In this document: in pieces, positions 46,677 through 56,178 of the stretch
Position numbering within the stretch: position 1 is the stretch's first letter
How the letters are laid out: each line of letters starts with the position of its first letter
DNA from: Sva-07 sp963710625
GTDB taxonomy: Bacteria > Actinomycetota > Acidimicrobiia > Acidimicrobiales > Ilumatobacteraceae
NCBI GenBank assembly: GCA_963710625.1
Contig: CAVQBG010000003.1
Location: forward strand, 117,546-181,545
Reading direction: 5' to 3'
DNA: 64,000 bases
Made by a program: the position numbers and the translations under genes
Notes under the pieces: generated by a model
Seen by the model: only the letters and a program-made list of their open reading frames with translations
What the model was told of the DNA's origin: nothing
Databases searched by the model: none

Positions 46677-47012
46677 CACGATCGGCTTCTCTCACGCAGC
46701 TGGTGGACTTTGCGCCCGCTCGGCAGCCCACGCTCGGTGGTCAGCGGGATCATGTCGCAATGGATCGAGGACTGCGCCGAAGATTGGCGCAGGATCTCGG
46801 TCTCCACCGCACTCAGTTGCAGCATTCAACCCACAGTGAACCCTCGCGACGAGTCGCGCTGAACGCGAAAGGACCACGCGTGACGCGACCACCCACCGTC
46901 ACCGACGAGCGTCCATCACCTCTCGTGCGAACTCGACACGACTGCGGGCCGTGGGTCGTGGGTTCGAGCCCGACCCGCCCCACCAGTCGGCGTGCTGTCC
47001 CGTTCGCTTCCG
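46677..47012. other. Gene-free stretch containing a decayed tRNA 3' end
   Basis: No supported gene in these 336 bases. The only recognisable item is the tRNA-like 3' end at 46954-46985. Several frames are open but lack family similarity and starts. The stretch marks the right border of the accessory region. Confidence 0.5.
46954..46985 (+). repeat. Decayed tRNA 3' end, third att-like site
   Basis: GGTCGTGGGTTCGA followed by CCCGACCCGCCCCACCA. It matches 29 of 32 bases of the 3' end of the tRNA-Met copies at 31402 and 42178. The T stem now has a G-G mismatch and no 5' tRNA half is present. It probably marks the outer end of an older insertion at the same tRNA. Confidence 0.7.
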
Positions 47013-47462
47013 TCAGCCGGGTCCGCCGACGTCCACGTTGTAGGCCTCGTACAGAAGATCTGCACCCAGATGTCGATGGCGCACGATCGCGGCGAGCAGA
47101 TGGATGGCCTGTTCCCGGATGGTCGCCGTCTCCTCTGCGGTCCGTTCGGTCGGGGCGTGGTCGAGCCGGTCCAGGAGATGCTCGATGTCGGCAGCGATCG
47201 CGACGTGTTCGCCGACGAGTTGGTCGATCTGGTTGGACAACCGCGGCGCTCGCTCGCGCACCTGAGCGAGGACGCCGTCGGGTGCCTCGGTCTCGACCAC
47301 GTGTTGCTCGAGCATCGTCCGGAGGTCGACCAGCGCGTTGCCGAGGCCCTCCGGCCACCTGACGTCCGAGGCTGGAGCGGCCAACGCCGCCTCGACCGAG
47401 GCGACGGCGCTGAGCAGCGCTGCTCGCCGCTGTCGGATCTCGCCGAGATCGCTCATGGCCAT
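47013..47462 (-). CDS. Hemerythrin-like four-helix protein (hypothetical)
   Basis: A 149-residue helical protein (IRQRRAALLSAVASVEAAL, LRTMLEQHVVETEAPDGVLAQV, IADIEHLLDRLDHA). The ending RHRHLGADLLYEAYNVDVGG is shared by a group of actinobacterial HHE-like proteins. Histidines at the H-x3-E and later helices suggest a possible metal site, but the full hemerythrin set is not obvious. Confidence 0.6.
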   Translation of the reverse strand: MAMSDLGEIRQRRAALLSAVASVEAALAAPASDVRWPEGLGNALVDLRTMLEQHVVETEAPDGVLAQVRERAPRLSNQIDQLVGEHVAIAADIEHLLDRLDHAPTERTAEETATIREQAIHLLAAIVRHRHLGADLLYEAYNVDVGGPG

Positions 47463-47663
47463 CACCCCTTCGTCAGCAGTCTCGATGACTGCAGTCACCC
47501 GATCCTGACAATCTTGACGGTAGCCCACCTCGTCGCACCCCGTACCGGGCCGAAGGCCCTATCTTGTCGGACGCTCGCCACACGCCCCGCTCGTGCACGT
47601 GGGGTTCGGGCTCCCACCGCAACGGTGACGCCGGTGACGAATCGCTGCAGTACCTTCAACGGG

Positions 47664-48554
47664 ATGGATCCCCACACCACGTCTGTTGCCGTCGTGCTCG
47701 ACGACGTGAACCTCACGTGTCTGACCTCGGCATCGATCGACGACACCGGACGCCCGCTCGCCGTGTGCATGCACGGCTTTCCGGACTCGGCGCACTCCTG
47801 GCGTCACCTGAGCTCCGCGCTCGAGGCGGCCGGATGGCGCGTCGTTGCGCCGTTCCTCCGCGGATATGCGCCCAGCGGTCTGTCGGCCAGCGGCTCATAC
47901 CAGACCGGTGCGTCGTCCATGGACGCGATCGCGCTCCACGACCGGTTCGGCGGCGACGGCCGAGCGGCGATCATCGGCCACGACTGGGGCGCACCGATCG
48001 CCTACGGCGCCGCGTCGCATGCACCCGATCGCTGGGCGAAGGTCGTCGGCATGGCGGTCCCACCGGGAGGGGCGTTGGCTCATGCGTTCCTCACCAACAC
48101 CGACCAGCTCAAGCGCAGCTGGTACGTGTTCTTCTTCCAGCACGGATTGGCCGACATGGTCGTACCTGCTGATGATCTGGCCTTCATCGACATGATCTGG
48201 CGCGACTGGTCTCCGGGGTACGACGCTGCTGTCGACCTCGTTCACGTGAAGGACGCACTGCGCGATCTGGCACATCTGAGCGCCGCGCTCGGTTACTACC
48301 GCGCGACGCTCGGCTCTGGGTACATCGACCCCGCGCTCGCCGAGGTGCAGGAGGCGACGCAGGCGGTGCCGACGCATCCGACGCTCTACCTTCACGGAAC
48401 GGATGACGGATGCATCGGTTCGGAAGTCGCTGAGTCCGCCCGGGGGATGGTCGGCGACAACGTGACCATCGAGGTGCTCGACGGCGTCGGCCATTTCCTC
48501 CATCTCGAATCACCCGCCGTCGTCAACGAGCGCATCGTCGAGTTCGTGTCGTAG
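47664..48554 (+). CDS. Alpha/beta hydrolase (epoxide hydrolase-like)
   Basis: A 296-residue hydrolase. Oxyanion motif MHGFPDSAHSWRHL, nucleophile elbow IIGHDWGAPIAYG with Asp as nucleophile (GHDWG), catalytic Asp region YLHGTDDGCIG and His in LDGVGHFLHLESP. Asp in the elbow points to epoxide hydrolase or haloalkane dehalogenase chemistry rather than a serine esterase. GGGATGG start at 47664. Confidence 0.88.
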   Translation: MDPHTTSVAVVLDDVNLTCLTSASIDDTGRPLAVCMHGFPDSAHSWRHLSSALEAAGWRVVAPFLRGYAPSGLSASGSYQTGASSMDAIALHDRFGGDGRAAIIGHDWGAPIAYGAASHAPDRWAKVVGMAVPPGGALAHAFLTNTDQLKRSWYVFFFQHGLADMVVPADDLAFIDMIWRDWSPGYDAAVDLVHVKDALRDLAHLSAALGYYRATLGSGYIDPALAEVQEATQAVPTHPTLYLHGTDDGCIGSEVAESARGMVGDNVTIEVLDGVGHFLHLESPAVVNERIVEFVS

Positions 48555-48675
48555 GGGGCTGCGCCGTCCGGGTTGTGTGACGGATGTCTCATGTGCTGGA
48601 CTGACCGGCGGGGAAGACCCGTCATGCCGATCGACTCACCGATGGCAGGCGGTCAACACGAAAGATGGGGGAAAC

Positions 48676-50451
48676 ATGCGACAGCGACGACTCGTCACTG
48701 CACTGGCGGTTCCGCTGGTGTTCGCCTTCGTGGCGGCATCGTGCGGAAGCGACGACAGCTCCTCGGACAGCACGACGGCCAGCGATGGCACCGAAGCGAC
48801 CACCGAGGAGACCGCGGACGCCGGCGACGGCGAGGAGACCGCGGACACCTCACCCACGAAGGCGGACGGTGAGGTCGACACCACGGTCGTCGCCGAGACC
48901 GAGACGCCCGTCTACGGCGGCTCGCTGTCGATGGGTCTCGAGGCGGAGGCCAACGGTTTCCGTCCATGGGAGGACGGCTGCGCCGAACCGTGCATCAACA
49001 TCGCCCGCACGTTCTTCGACGTCCTGATCCAGCAGAACGGCGACGGCGAGTACGAGGGGTTCGTCGCCGAGTCGATCGAACCGAACGAGGACTTCACCGT
49101 CTGGACGATGACGCTGCGCCCGGACATCACGTTCCACAACGGCGTGCCGTTGACGGCGCAGACGATTGCCGACATGTTCGCCATTCAGCAGACCGGAGCG
49201 ATCTCGTCGGGGCAGATCGCCACGAATGCCATTGCCAGCGTGGAGGCGGTGGACGATCTGACGGTCGTCTACACGCTGACCACGCCCAACTCGGCCTTCC
49301 CGGCGGCGCTCAACACGGTCGCCCTCGGCTACGTGTTCGAACCCGCCGCGGCGTTGGCCGACCCGGTCGGCTTCAGCACCGCGCCGGTCGGCACCGGCCC
49401 GTTCGTGATGGAGAGTCGCGACATCGACAACGAGACCGTCGTCGTGCGGAACGAGAACTACTGGCGCACCGATGACGACGGCAACCAGTTGCCATATCTC
49501 GACTCGGTGTCGTTCCGGCCGATCCCTGACGAAGGAACCCGGCTCGATGCGTTGATCTCCGGGACCGTCAACCTCATGGAGACACGGCGACAGGGAACGA
49601 TCAGGGACGCCCGCGCGGAGTCAGGCATCAGCCTGTACGAGTTCCAGGGCAACAGCACCGGCGGTGGCATGTTCAACACGGCGGTCGCGCCGTTCGACGA
49701 CGTGCGCGTCCGTCTCGGCCTGAACAAGATGAACGACCAGGAGCGCGTGATCGAGGCGCTCGGTGGCACGGGCATCTCCCTGCCGGTCACGCAGTGGTTC
49801 TCTGCCGACAGTCCGTGGTGGACACAGGCCGCGGCCGATGCCTATCCGACGTTCGACTTCGAGGGTGGCGCTGCGCTGCTCCAGGAGTACATCGACGATC
49901 CGGCTCGTTCGGACGGAAAGGCTCCCGGCGAGAAGATCGACGTCGAGCTCTCGTGCCCGCCCGACCCGACCCTGATCGCCGCCATGCAGGTGCTCGAGCA
50001 GGTGTGGTCGGGATCCGAACTGGTCAACGTCACACTGACGCAGTTCGATCAGGCCACCCACATCAACATCGCCATCAGCGACGAACACAAGGCCCACTGT
50101 TGGCGCTGGGGTGCCGAAGGTGACCCGAGCGCGCCGATCAACCCGTTCCTCACCGACCCGGCGGAGTCGATCAGCAACTTCCCGAACTGGTACGACCCCG
50201 AGGCGTTCGGCTGGGCGATGGAAGCGATCCAGACCGACGACTTCGAGACCCGCAAGGACCTCTACTCGAAGATCATGGTGCGGATCAACGAGCAGGCACC
50301 CGTGTGGTACTCGGGTGGCACCGCAACGCTGATCGCCACCGACGAGGACATTCGGGGTGTGAACAACTGGACGTTGCCGAGCGGCGATCTCGGCAACGGA
50401 ACGCCGGGCGCGCTGACGTTCTTCACGGAGATCTTCGTCTCCGACCAATGA
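48676..50451 (+). CDS. ABC transporter substrate-binding lipoprotein, family 5 (peptide/nickel type)
   Basis: A 591-residue lipoprotein with signal LVTALAVPLVFAFVAASC (lipobox VAASC), an acidic Ser/Thr-rich tether (about 25-85) and the SBP_bac_5 fold: YGGSLSMGLEAEANGFRPWEDG, WTMTLRPDITFHNGVPLTAQ, VGTGPFVMESRDIDNETVVVRNENYW and RLGLNKMNDQERVIEALGG. It captures oligopeptides or similar solutes at the membrane. No permease or ATPase genes are adjacent, so its partners lie elsewhere. Confidence 0.92.
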   Translation: MRQRRLVTALAVPLVFAFVAASCGSDDSSSDSTTASDGTEATTEETADAGDGEETADTSPTKADGEVDTTVVAETETPVYGGSLSMGLEAEANGFRPWEDGCAEPCINIARTFFDVLIQQNGDGEYEGFVAESIEPNEDFTVWTMTLRPDITFHNGVPLTAQTIADMFAIQQTGAISSGQIATNAIASVEAVDDLTVVYTLTTPNSAFPAALNTVALGYVFEPAAALADPVGFSTAPVGTGPFVMESRDIDNETVVVRNENYWRTDDDGNQLPYLDSVSFRPIPDEGTRLDALISGTVNLMETRRQGTIRDARAESGISLYEFQGNSTGGGMFNTAVAPFDDVRVRLGLNKMNDQERVIEALGGTGISLPVTQWFSADSPWWTQAAADAYPTFDFEGGAALLQEYIDDPARSDGKAPGEKIDVELSCPPDPTLIAAMQVLEQVWSGSELVNVTLTQFDQATHINIAISDEHKAHCWRWGAEGDPSAPINPFLTDPAESISNFPNWYDPEAFGWAMEAIQTDDFETRKDLYSKIMVRINEQAPVWYSGGTATLIATDEDIRGVNNWTLPSGDLGNGTPGALTFFTEIFVSDQ

Positions 50452-50456
50452 GTGGG

Positions 50457-50520
50457 TGCGGCGGCCCGAATCGTTCGGGTCGCCGCATCGACCACCCGAC
50501 GCGCTGATCAGGCGTCGGGT
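50457..50520 (+). terminator. Two consecutive hairpins between convergent genes
   Basis: Hairpin 1 (50457-50487) has 14-bp arms TGCGGCGGCCCGAA with one G-U and loop TCG. Hairpin 2 (50494-50520) has 9-bp arms ACCCGACGC and GCGTCGGGT, followed by TGTT. Hairpin 2 overlaps the stop codon of the minus-strand gene 50508-50768. Together they could end both genes. Confidence 0.6.
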
Positions 50521-50768
50521 TGTTCGATGGCGTCGAGGAAGGCGTTCACGTCGGCTTCCTCGCCGCCGACGAGCCAGATGGTGAGTTCGCCATCGGAATC
50601 CGCGTCGTCGTCGTCCTCGTCGTCCTCCCACGGCAGGACACCGTCGACGAAGTAGCGGTCGACGGTGATGTCGTCCGAGCCGTCCTCGACGGGTGCGATG
50701 ACGGCGAGTTCGACCTCGGCATCAGCCGGCTGGTCGCTCAGGATGTCGATCAATTCGTGGACTCGCAT
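50508..50768 (-). CDS. Small acidic hypothetical protein
   Basis: An 86-residue, strongly acidic protein (MRVHELIDILSDQPADAEVELAVIAPV, YFVDGVLPWEDDEDDDD, LTIWLVGGEEADVNAFLDAIE). It has the look of a conserved small actinobacterial protein with alternating strand and helix. No function known. It is followed on the same strand upstream by another unknown gene at 50814. Confidence 0.6.
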   Translation of the reverse strand: MRVHELIDILSDQPADAEVELAVIAPVEDGSDDITVDRYFVDGVLPWEDDEDDDDADSDGELTIWLVGGEEADVNAFLDAIEQPDA

Positions 50769-50813
50769 GGTTCTCCAGGGCTCTCGTGGCGGAACGGTTG
50801 GCGGAACGTCGGA

Positions 50814-51383
50814 TCAGAAGTCGTCGAGCCAGGACGGAGCCCGCTCGAGCAAGTACAGACTGACATGTTTGCAGCGGTCGAGAGCGGCTTCGATCGCGTC
50901 GTCGACGTTCATGTACACGTCAGCGAGGTCCACCGTCATCTTGGCGACGATCGACAGGCTGCGTTCCGGGGCGTCGGTGACGCTCGGGAACGAGTCGATG
51001 GCGGAGACCTCGACCGGGAGATCGACCCCGCCGATCCCGGCGAGATCGATCGACAGCACCAGGAGATCGGGCGGCTCCGGCAAGGGTGGCAGCGTCCAGG
51101 TGAAGATCAGGGGGAAGCTGAAACCGGTCGGGGGAGGGTCGTCGATCTCGTCGAGCTTCATCACCTCGTCTTCGAAGCCGAGCATCGCGCGGGGATCGAC
51201 ATCGAGCGACAGGTGGAGATCGATCGGGCCGGCGCACGCTTCCTCGGGGTGGAGGTCGACCTCCCAGAGTTGGCGCAGCGAGTAGGTCTCGACGAAGTGC
51301 CGTTCGTCGTGGACGTGGAAGCCGTGGTCGATGGCCTGACTCTTCACATCGGCGACGAAACCTGCAACATCGATCACTGCCAT
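50814..51383 (-). CDS. Hypothetical protein
   Basis: A 189-residue beta-rich soluble protein (FHVHDERHFVETYSLRQLWEVDLHPEEACAGPIDLHLSLDVDPRAML, then FSFPLIFTWTLPPLPEPPDLLVLSIDLAGIG). The frame has good codon use and the same strand as the 86-aa gene. No family recognised. It is divergent from the inositol-monophosphatase gene with a 27-base gap. Confidence 0.6.
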   Translation of the reverse strand: MAVIDVAGFVADVKSQAIDHGFHVHDERHFVETYSLRQLWEVDLHPEEACAGPIDLHLSLDVDPRAMLGFEDEVMKLDEIDDPPPTGFSFPLIFTWTLPPLPEPPDLLVLSIDLAGIGGVDLPVEVSAIDSFPSVTDAPERSLSIVAKMTVDLADVYMNVDDAIEAALDRCKHVSLYLLERAPSWLDDF

Positions 51384-51410
51384 GCGGATCGGACACTACC
51401 GTCCCAGACT

Positions 51411-52178
51411 GTGACCGTGCCGAATGACCACGATGTGCTGGCGCTGTTCGCCTCGATCTGCGACGGAACCACCGAGGTGCTCGCCCACACGACCGACTGG
51501 GGAGCGTCCGGCCGGCGGCCCGGGCAGTACCTCGTGGATCTCGATGTCGACGCGATCTGTGTGACGCCGCTGGTCGCAGCGGGGTACTCGGTGCTGTCCG
51601 AGGAGAGCGGACTGCAGCATCCCGATGGCGGGTTGTCAGCGCGTGGCGTCGTGGTCGTCGACCCGCTCGACGGCTCGACCAATGCGAGCCTCGGGTTGCC
51701 GTGGTTCGCGACGTCGTTGTGCCTGGTCGTCGACGGCCGACCCGAGGTGTCGATGGTGGCAAACCTGGCGACCGGGGCGCGATACGACGCCGTCCGGGGT
51801 CGAGGCGCCAGACTCGACGGCGTGCGGCTCGAGGTGTCGGCCCCTGCGTCGATCGACGATGCCGTCGTCGCGATCAGCGGGTTGCCCTCGCACTCCTACG
51901 GGTGGCGTCAGTTCCGTGCGATGGGAGCGTCGGCGCTCGATCTCTGTGCGGTGGCCAGTGGGTCCTTCGACGGGTTCGTCGACATGAGTCCCGACGCGCA
52001 CGGGGTCTGGGACTACGTCGGCGCCCAGCTCGTCGTGCAGGAAGCCGGGGGAGCGGTGGCCGACGCGTTCGGTCGGGATCTCGTCGTGCTCGAGCACGAC
52101 GCGCGGCGCACTCCGGTCGCGGCCACGAGCAGCACACTGCTCGCCGACCTGATGGCGCATCGCGTCGGGGATCGCTGA
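51411..52178 (+). CDS. Inositol monophosphatase family protein
   Basis: A 255-residue Mg-dependent phosphatase: SVLSEESGLQ (metal Glu), VVVDPLDGSTNASLG (motif D-P-L-D-G-S/T-N), GARLDGVRLEVS and the C-terminal motif GVWDYVGAQLVVQEAGGAV (WD). The candidate substrates are inositol phosphate, histidinol phosphate or a nucleotide bisphosphate. In actinobacteria members of this family include the histidinol-phosphatase HisN, so a link to the his genes is possible but unproven. GTG 51411 or 51417. Confidence 0.9.
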   Translation: MTVPNDHDVLALFASICDGTTEVLAHTTDWGASGRRPGQYLVDLDVDAICVTPLVAAGYSVLSEESGLQHPDGGLSARGVVVVDPLDGSTNASLGLPWFATSLCLVVDGRPEVSMVANLATGARYDAVRGRGARLDGVRLEVSAPASIDDAVVAISGLPSHSYGWRQFRAMGASALDLCAVASGSFDGFVDMSPDAHGVWDYVGAQLVVQEAGGAVADAFGRDLVVLEHDARRTPVAATSSTLLADLMAHRVGDR

Positions 52179-52283
52179 GCGAACCGTCGCCGGGTGCCCT
52201 CGACGTCCGTCGGCGGTCGAGCCATCGGCCCTCCCCGGTCATGCGCCGGGCCTTGTGGCAACGCTGCTGACGCCTGGACCTCG

Positions 52284-53546
52284 TCAGCGCTGCACGGTGT
52301 GGCCGTCGGCGGTCATGTCCGAGGCGTCGGGCACGTCGTGCTCGTCGTCGGGTTCCTCTCGCAGGAGCTTCCAGCGCAGTCGGCACCGGAGTTCGTCGAG
52401 TCGGTCGACCGGACGGCTCGGGCGGGGTGTGCCGCCGTGGTCGTGCCGGTCGCTGTCGCGGTTGTGCGGCGGACATTCGAGCTTGCCGTTGAACTGGCTC
52501 GTCGGGCCGTTGGCGGCGTGAGGGACGATGTGGTCGACGTCGCACCGGTCGGCGGGGACGTCGCAGCCGCTCTTGTGTTGGCAGTGGCGATCGCGCACCT
52601 CGACGGCGCGTCGGAGTGCGCCGGTGAAGCTGCGTCGGTGCGAGACCGAGATCACGGTCGACGGGCCGTCGAACAGGACGGTCTCGAGATCGGCGTCGCC
52701 GATCCACTGGAACAGTTGGCCGGGCGTGATGACGGTGCCGTTCGCGAGCTCGCACAGTTGCGACAGCGTCTCGTCGCCGACGAGCGTCGTGAACAGCGGT
52801 TTGGGCCGCCGACCGTCAGCGGGCGCGGTCGCCGAACGTGTCGCCATCTCGACGAGTGCTGCGGCTCGCCGCTGGGATGCGGTGCGGGTGACGCCCTCGC
52901 GCTGGTCGGCCAGATAGAGGTCTCGCTCGAGTCGCGTGACTTCGTTTTCGACGATCGAGCCGCCGATCGGGTCGAGGACCCCGTTGATCACCACGGTGCC
53001 GTCGATCGTGGAGGACACGTTCAGGTGCGCGGCGTTGCGTTGACGTTCCGCCTCGTCCTCGGCGGCATCGCCGTCGACCCTGCTGCACCAGTAGTCGAGC
53101 ATCTTGCGAGCATCGAAGAAGCGGAGCCTTTTGCACTCGTCGACCAGGGTCTGCTCGTGATCGGCGAAGACGGCGTTGCGCCACGGTCGATTGGCCTTGG
53201 CGAGCAGGTCGACGTGGTCGGGGGAGAGGTCGCCGGATGCGAGCGCCGCTGCCGCCGCCGGCATCGAGCGGAGCTGGCGGGCGCGGCGGACCTCGGTGCC
53301 GGTCGACGACGTCGATGCCGAGGTCTCGTTGGCGAGCCGGGTGGCCGCCGACCGGGCGCCGTTGTCGGCCCACACCATGCGACGGTCCCATGCGGAGATC
53401 GCCGTTGCTGCGAGGGCGGCCAGGCGGTGGCGTTGCCGTTGCACTCTGGTCACCAGTTCGTGGAGTTCGTCGTCGGTCAGCTCGGAGGGATCGACGTCGA
53501 GGAGTGAATCGATCACATCTGTCAGGTCGTCGATCCCCTTCGACAT
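52284..53546 (-). CDS. DUF222/HNH endonuclease family protein
   Basis: A 420-residue protein: helical DUF222 region (LVTRVQRQRHRLAALAATAISAWDRR, MPAAAAALASGDLSPDHVDLLAKA) and a C-terminal HNH nuclease motif CDVPADRCDVDHIVPHAANGPTSQFNGKLECPPHNR. Such genes are abundant, often repeated, in actinobacterial genomes (REP13E12-like) and may be selfish or defence-related. ATG 53546 is preceded by AT-rich DNA with ATGATAG/CACATG, likely its promoter. Confidence 0.92.
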   Translation of the reverse strand: MSKGIDDLTDVIDSLLDVDPSELTDDELHELVTRVQRQRHRLAALAATAISAWDRRMVWADNGARSAATRLANETSASTSSTGTEVRRARQLRSMPAAAAALASGDLSPDHVDLLAKANRPWRNAVFADHEQTLVDECKRLRFFDARKMLDYWCSRVDGDAAEDEAERQRNAAHLNVSSTIDGTVVINGVLDPIGGSIVENEVTRLERDLYLADQREGVTRTASQRRAAALVEMATRSATAPADGRRPKPLFTTLVGDETLSQLCELANGTVITPGQLFQWIGDADLETVLFDGPSTVISVSHRRSFTGALRRAVEVRDRHCQHKSGCDVPADRCDVDHIVPHAANGPTSQFNGKLECPPHNRDSDRHDHGGTPRPSRPVDRLDELRCRLRWKLLREEPDDEHDVPDASDMTADGHTVQR

Positions 53547-53651
53547 GGAGTCATGATAGCACACATGTACGTCTAAGACAACAAATCACATACAGGTGTT
53601 CGATACGTCCGCGGGTCGATTCGTCGTGGCGCTGGCACCGCGGTCGCTACT

Positions 53652-54824
53652 GTGAATGCGGTGATCGACGCCGGGGGCTTGTTGACCGTGGACGAAGCCC
53701 GATGCCGTGGCCGGGTCGGGATCAAGTGGGGCAAGCACGGTCCGGACGTGTTGCCGGCGTGGGTTGCTGACATGGACTTCGACCCGCCGGCGGCCGTGCT
53801 CGACGCACTGCGCTGTCACGCCGATCGGGGCGACCTCGGCTACGGTCCGTTCGCCGGCGACCTCGCCGAGCACTACGCACACTGGCAGGACCGACATCAC
53901 GGTTGGCGTCCCGACGTCGAGCGCATCCGTCCCTTCACCAGCGCGCTTCACGCGCTCGAGGTCGCGTTGTGGAACACGACCGAGCGTGGCGACGGCGTCG
54001 TCGTGTTCACGCCGATCTACTACCCGTTCCTCGACGCGATCGCCGACAGCGGGCGTCGCCGAGTCGACGTGCCCCTCGATCCCGTCGGCTGGCGTCTCGA
54101 CCCCGATCGGCTCGCCGCAGCGATCGACGACACCACCCGGGTGATCCTGTTCTGCTCTCCCCACAATCCGACCGGTCGGGTCTTCGGGGGCGACGAGGTG
54201 GCAGCGGTCGCCGAGGTCGCCGAACGCCGCGAGCTGCTCGTGATCACCGATGAGATCTGGGGCGATCTGGTCCACCCCGGTGCATTTCATCGGCCGCTCG
54301 CGATCGCCGACGAGCGGTTCGGTGGGCGCCTGGTCACGCTCGGCTCGGCCAGCAAAACCTTCAATCTCGCCGGACTGCGCACGGCGGTGGCCCACATCGA
54401 TCATGCCCCGCTCCTCGATGCGCTCGAAGCGATGCCGGGACACCTCCAGGGTTCGCCGAGCTCACTCGGCGTCGTCGGCACGATCGCCGCCTGGACCGAG
54501 TGCGACGACTGGCTGGCGGCCGTCCGCCGAACGATCGCCGCGCGGCTCGATCAGCTTGTCCGCCGCCTCGCAAGGGACGTGCCCTCGGTTCGATTCGATG
54601 CGCCGGAGGCGACGTACCTCGGCTGGCTCGACTTTCGGCAGACCGGCCTCGGTGATGACCCCGCCGACACGCTGCTCGAACACGGTGTGGCGCTGTCGAG
54701 CGGTCCGAAGTTCGGTCCGAACGGCGCCGGGTTCGCGCGCATCAACGTGGCAACGTCCGAACGGATCCTCGACGTGGTGATCGACCGGGTCGCCGACGCG
54801 GTCGATCAGTCGTCGATCGCCTGA
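53652..54824 (+). CDS. MalY/PatB family PLP aminotransferase (cystathionine beta-lyase)
   Basis: A 390-residue class I PLP enzyme: KWGKHGPDVLPAWVADMDF at the start is the MalY/PatB signature, VFTPIYYPFL, FCSPHNPTGRVF, ITDEIWGDLVHPG, and the PLP lysine in LGSASKTFNLAGLRTA. The C-terminal GPNGAGFARINVATS carries the carboxylate-binding Arg. It probably cleaves C-S bonds. The end overlaps the convergent hydrolase by 19 bases. GTG start. Confidence 0.92.
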   Translation: MNAVIDAGGLLTVDEARCRGRVGIKWGKHGPDVLPAWVADMDFDPPAAVLDALRCHADRGDLGYGPFAGDLAEHYAHWQDRHHGWRPDVERIRPFTSALHALEVALWNTTERGDGVVVFTPIYYPFLDAIADSGRRRVDVPLDPVGWRLDPDRLAAAIDDTTRVILFCSPHNPTGRVFGGDEVAAVAEVAERRELLVITDEIWGDLVHPGAFHRPLAIADERFGGRLVTLGSASKTFNLAGLRTAVAHIDHAPLLDALEAMPGHLQGSPSSLGVVGTIAAWTECDDWLAAVRRTIAARLDQLVRRLARDVPSVRFDAPEATYLGWLDFRQTGLGDDPADTLLEHGVALSSGPKFGPNGAGFARINVATSERILDVVIDRVADAVDQSSIA

Positions 54825-56059
54825 CAGACGAGCGATCGCAGGTCACGATCGGGCAGCAGCATGCCGGTCATGTACTGCGACATGAACAGCCCGACGAGGT
54901 CTTCAGCCGGGTCGACCCAGAAGTAGGTCTTGGCGGCGCCCGCCCAACCGTACTCGCCGACCGAGCCCGGCCCGGCGGTCTGCGCCACGTCGAGCATCAC
55001 TCTCGAACCCAAACCGAAACCCATCCCGGGAGAGGGGATGCCCAGCAGTTCGTAGGGGAGGAGTTCGGACGGGACGTGGTTGCTGTGCATCAACTCCAGT
55101 GTCTTGCGACCGATCAGGCGTTCGCCGTTGCCGGTGCGGTCGATGCGTCCGCCGTTGGCGAGCATCTGCGCGAGCTTCATGTAGTCCGCGGCCGTCGAGA
55201 AGAGGCCGAGGCCGCCGCGCTGGAACACCTCAGGCGTACTCGTCGGATAGGTGACCGACACGTCGATCCGCTCGTTGAAGCCGCTCAAGGCTGCCTCCAT
55301 CAGTTCGATCGCCGAGTAGTTCTCGCCGACCAGGTCCGGCAGGCCGTACATCGCTGCCAGCCGATCGAGTTGGTCGTCGGCGACGCCGAATCCGGTGTCG
55401 CCCATGCCCAACGGGTCGAATAGCCGTTGTTGGAGGAAATCGCCCAGTGATTCGCCCGAGAGCACTTCGATCAGGCGGGCGGCGACGTCGATGCCGACGC
55501 TGTAGTGCCAACGGGTGCCCGGTTGGAAGGCGAGGGGGAGGGTGGCCAGCTCGTCGATCAACGCGTCGAGCGGACGGGTCGAGTCGTTCATGATCCTCGC
55601 GTCGCGGTACATCTGGGCGACGGGGTTGTCGGCCATGAAGTCATAGGTGAGGCCGCTCGTGTGAGTCAAGACGTCGCGGATCTGCATCGGTCGTGCCTGG
55701 TCGACCAGGGTGCCGTCGTCCGTGAGGACCTTGGTCGCGCCGAACGCCGGGAGGTACTGGGCGACCGGTTGCTCGAGCTGGAACAGCCCCTCCTCGTGGA
55801 GCATCATCAGCGCCGTCGACACGATGGGCTTGGTCATCGAGTAGATCCGGAAGATCGTGTCGGGAGCCATCGGAATGCCGGCTTCCCTGTCCTGGAAGCC
55901 GAACTGCTCGTCGTGGACGATCTCGCCGCGGCGGGCGATCATCGTGCTGATACCGACCACACCGCGTTCGGTGACGTACGACTCCATCACCGGTGCGATT
56001 CGCGCCAATCGGGCGCTGCTCATGCCGACTGCTTCCGGCGACGTCAGGTGATTGCTCAT
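54806..56059 (-). CDS. Serine hydrolase (class C beta-lactamase/esterase family)
   Basis: A 417-residue protein: the active-site S-x-x-K is SMTK in IFRIYSMTKPIVSTALMML, the Y-x-N-like motif is WHYSVGID, and the third box is GWAGAAKTYFWVDP. QIRDVLTHTSGLTYDF is typical of EstB/beta-lactamase-like esterases. No signal peptide is seen, favouring a cytoplasmic esterase over an antibiotic enzyme. ATG 56059 is preceded by GAGGAGGGA. Confidence 0.92.
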   Translation of the reverse strand: MSNHLTSPEAVGMSSARLARIAPVMESYVTERGVVGISTMIARRGEIVHDEQFGFQDREAGIPMAPDTIFRIYSMTKPIVSTALMMLHEEGLFQLEQPVAQYLPAFGATKVLTDDGTLVDQARPMQIRDVLTHTSGLTYDFMADNPVAQMYRDARIMNDSTRPLDALIDELATLPLAFQPGTRWHYSVGIDVAARLIEVLSGESLGDFLQQRLFDPLGMGDTGFGVADDQLDRLAAMYGLPDLVGENYSAIELMEAALSGFNERIDVSVTYPTSTPEVFQRGGLGLFSTAADYMKLAQMLANGGRIDRTGNGERLIGRKTLELMHSNHVPSELLPYELLGIPSPGMGFGLGSRVMLDVAQTAGPGSVGEYGWAGAAKTYFWVDPAEDLVGLFMSQYMTGMLLPDRDLRSLVCQAIDD

Positions 56060-56178
56060 GGTCCCTCCTCGGATCGTGCGTGCGATCCTCGCGCATGCAC
56101 GAGCGCCGGCGGGCCTCGGAGTGCCTCGGCGGCGACCGAGTGCCAGCTGTCGCGACCCCGGTAGCATCGCTCCGTCGA

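Noticed and set aside
46920..46985. Functional tRNA at the third att-like site
   Set aside because: No 5' acceptor, D arm or anticodon arm can be drawn, and the T stem has a G-G mismatch.
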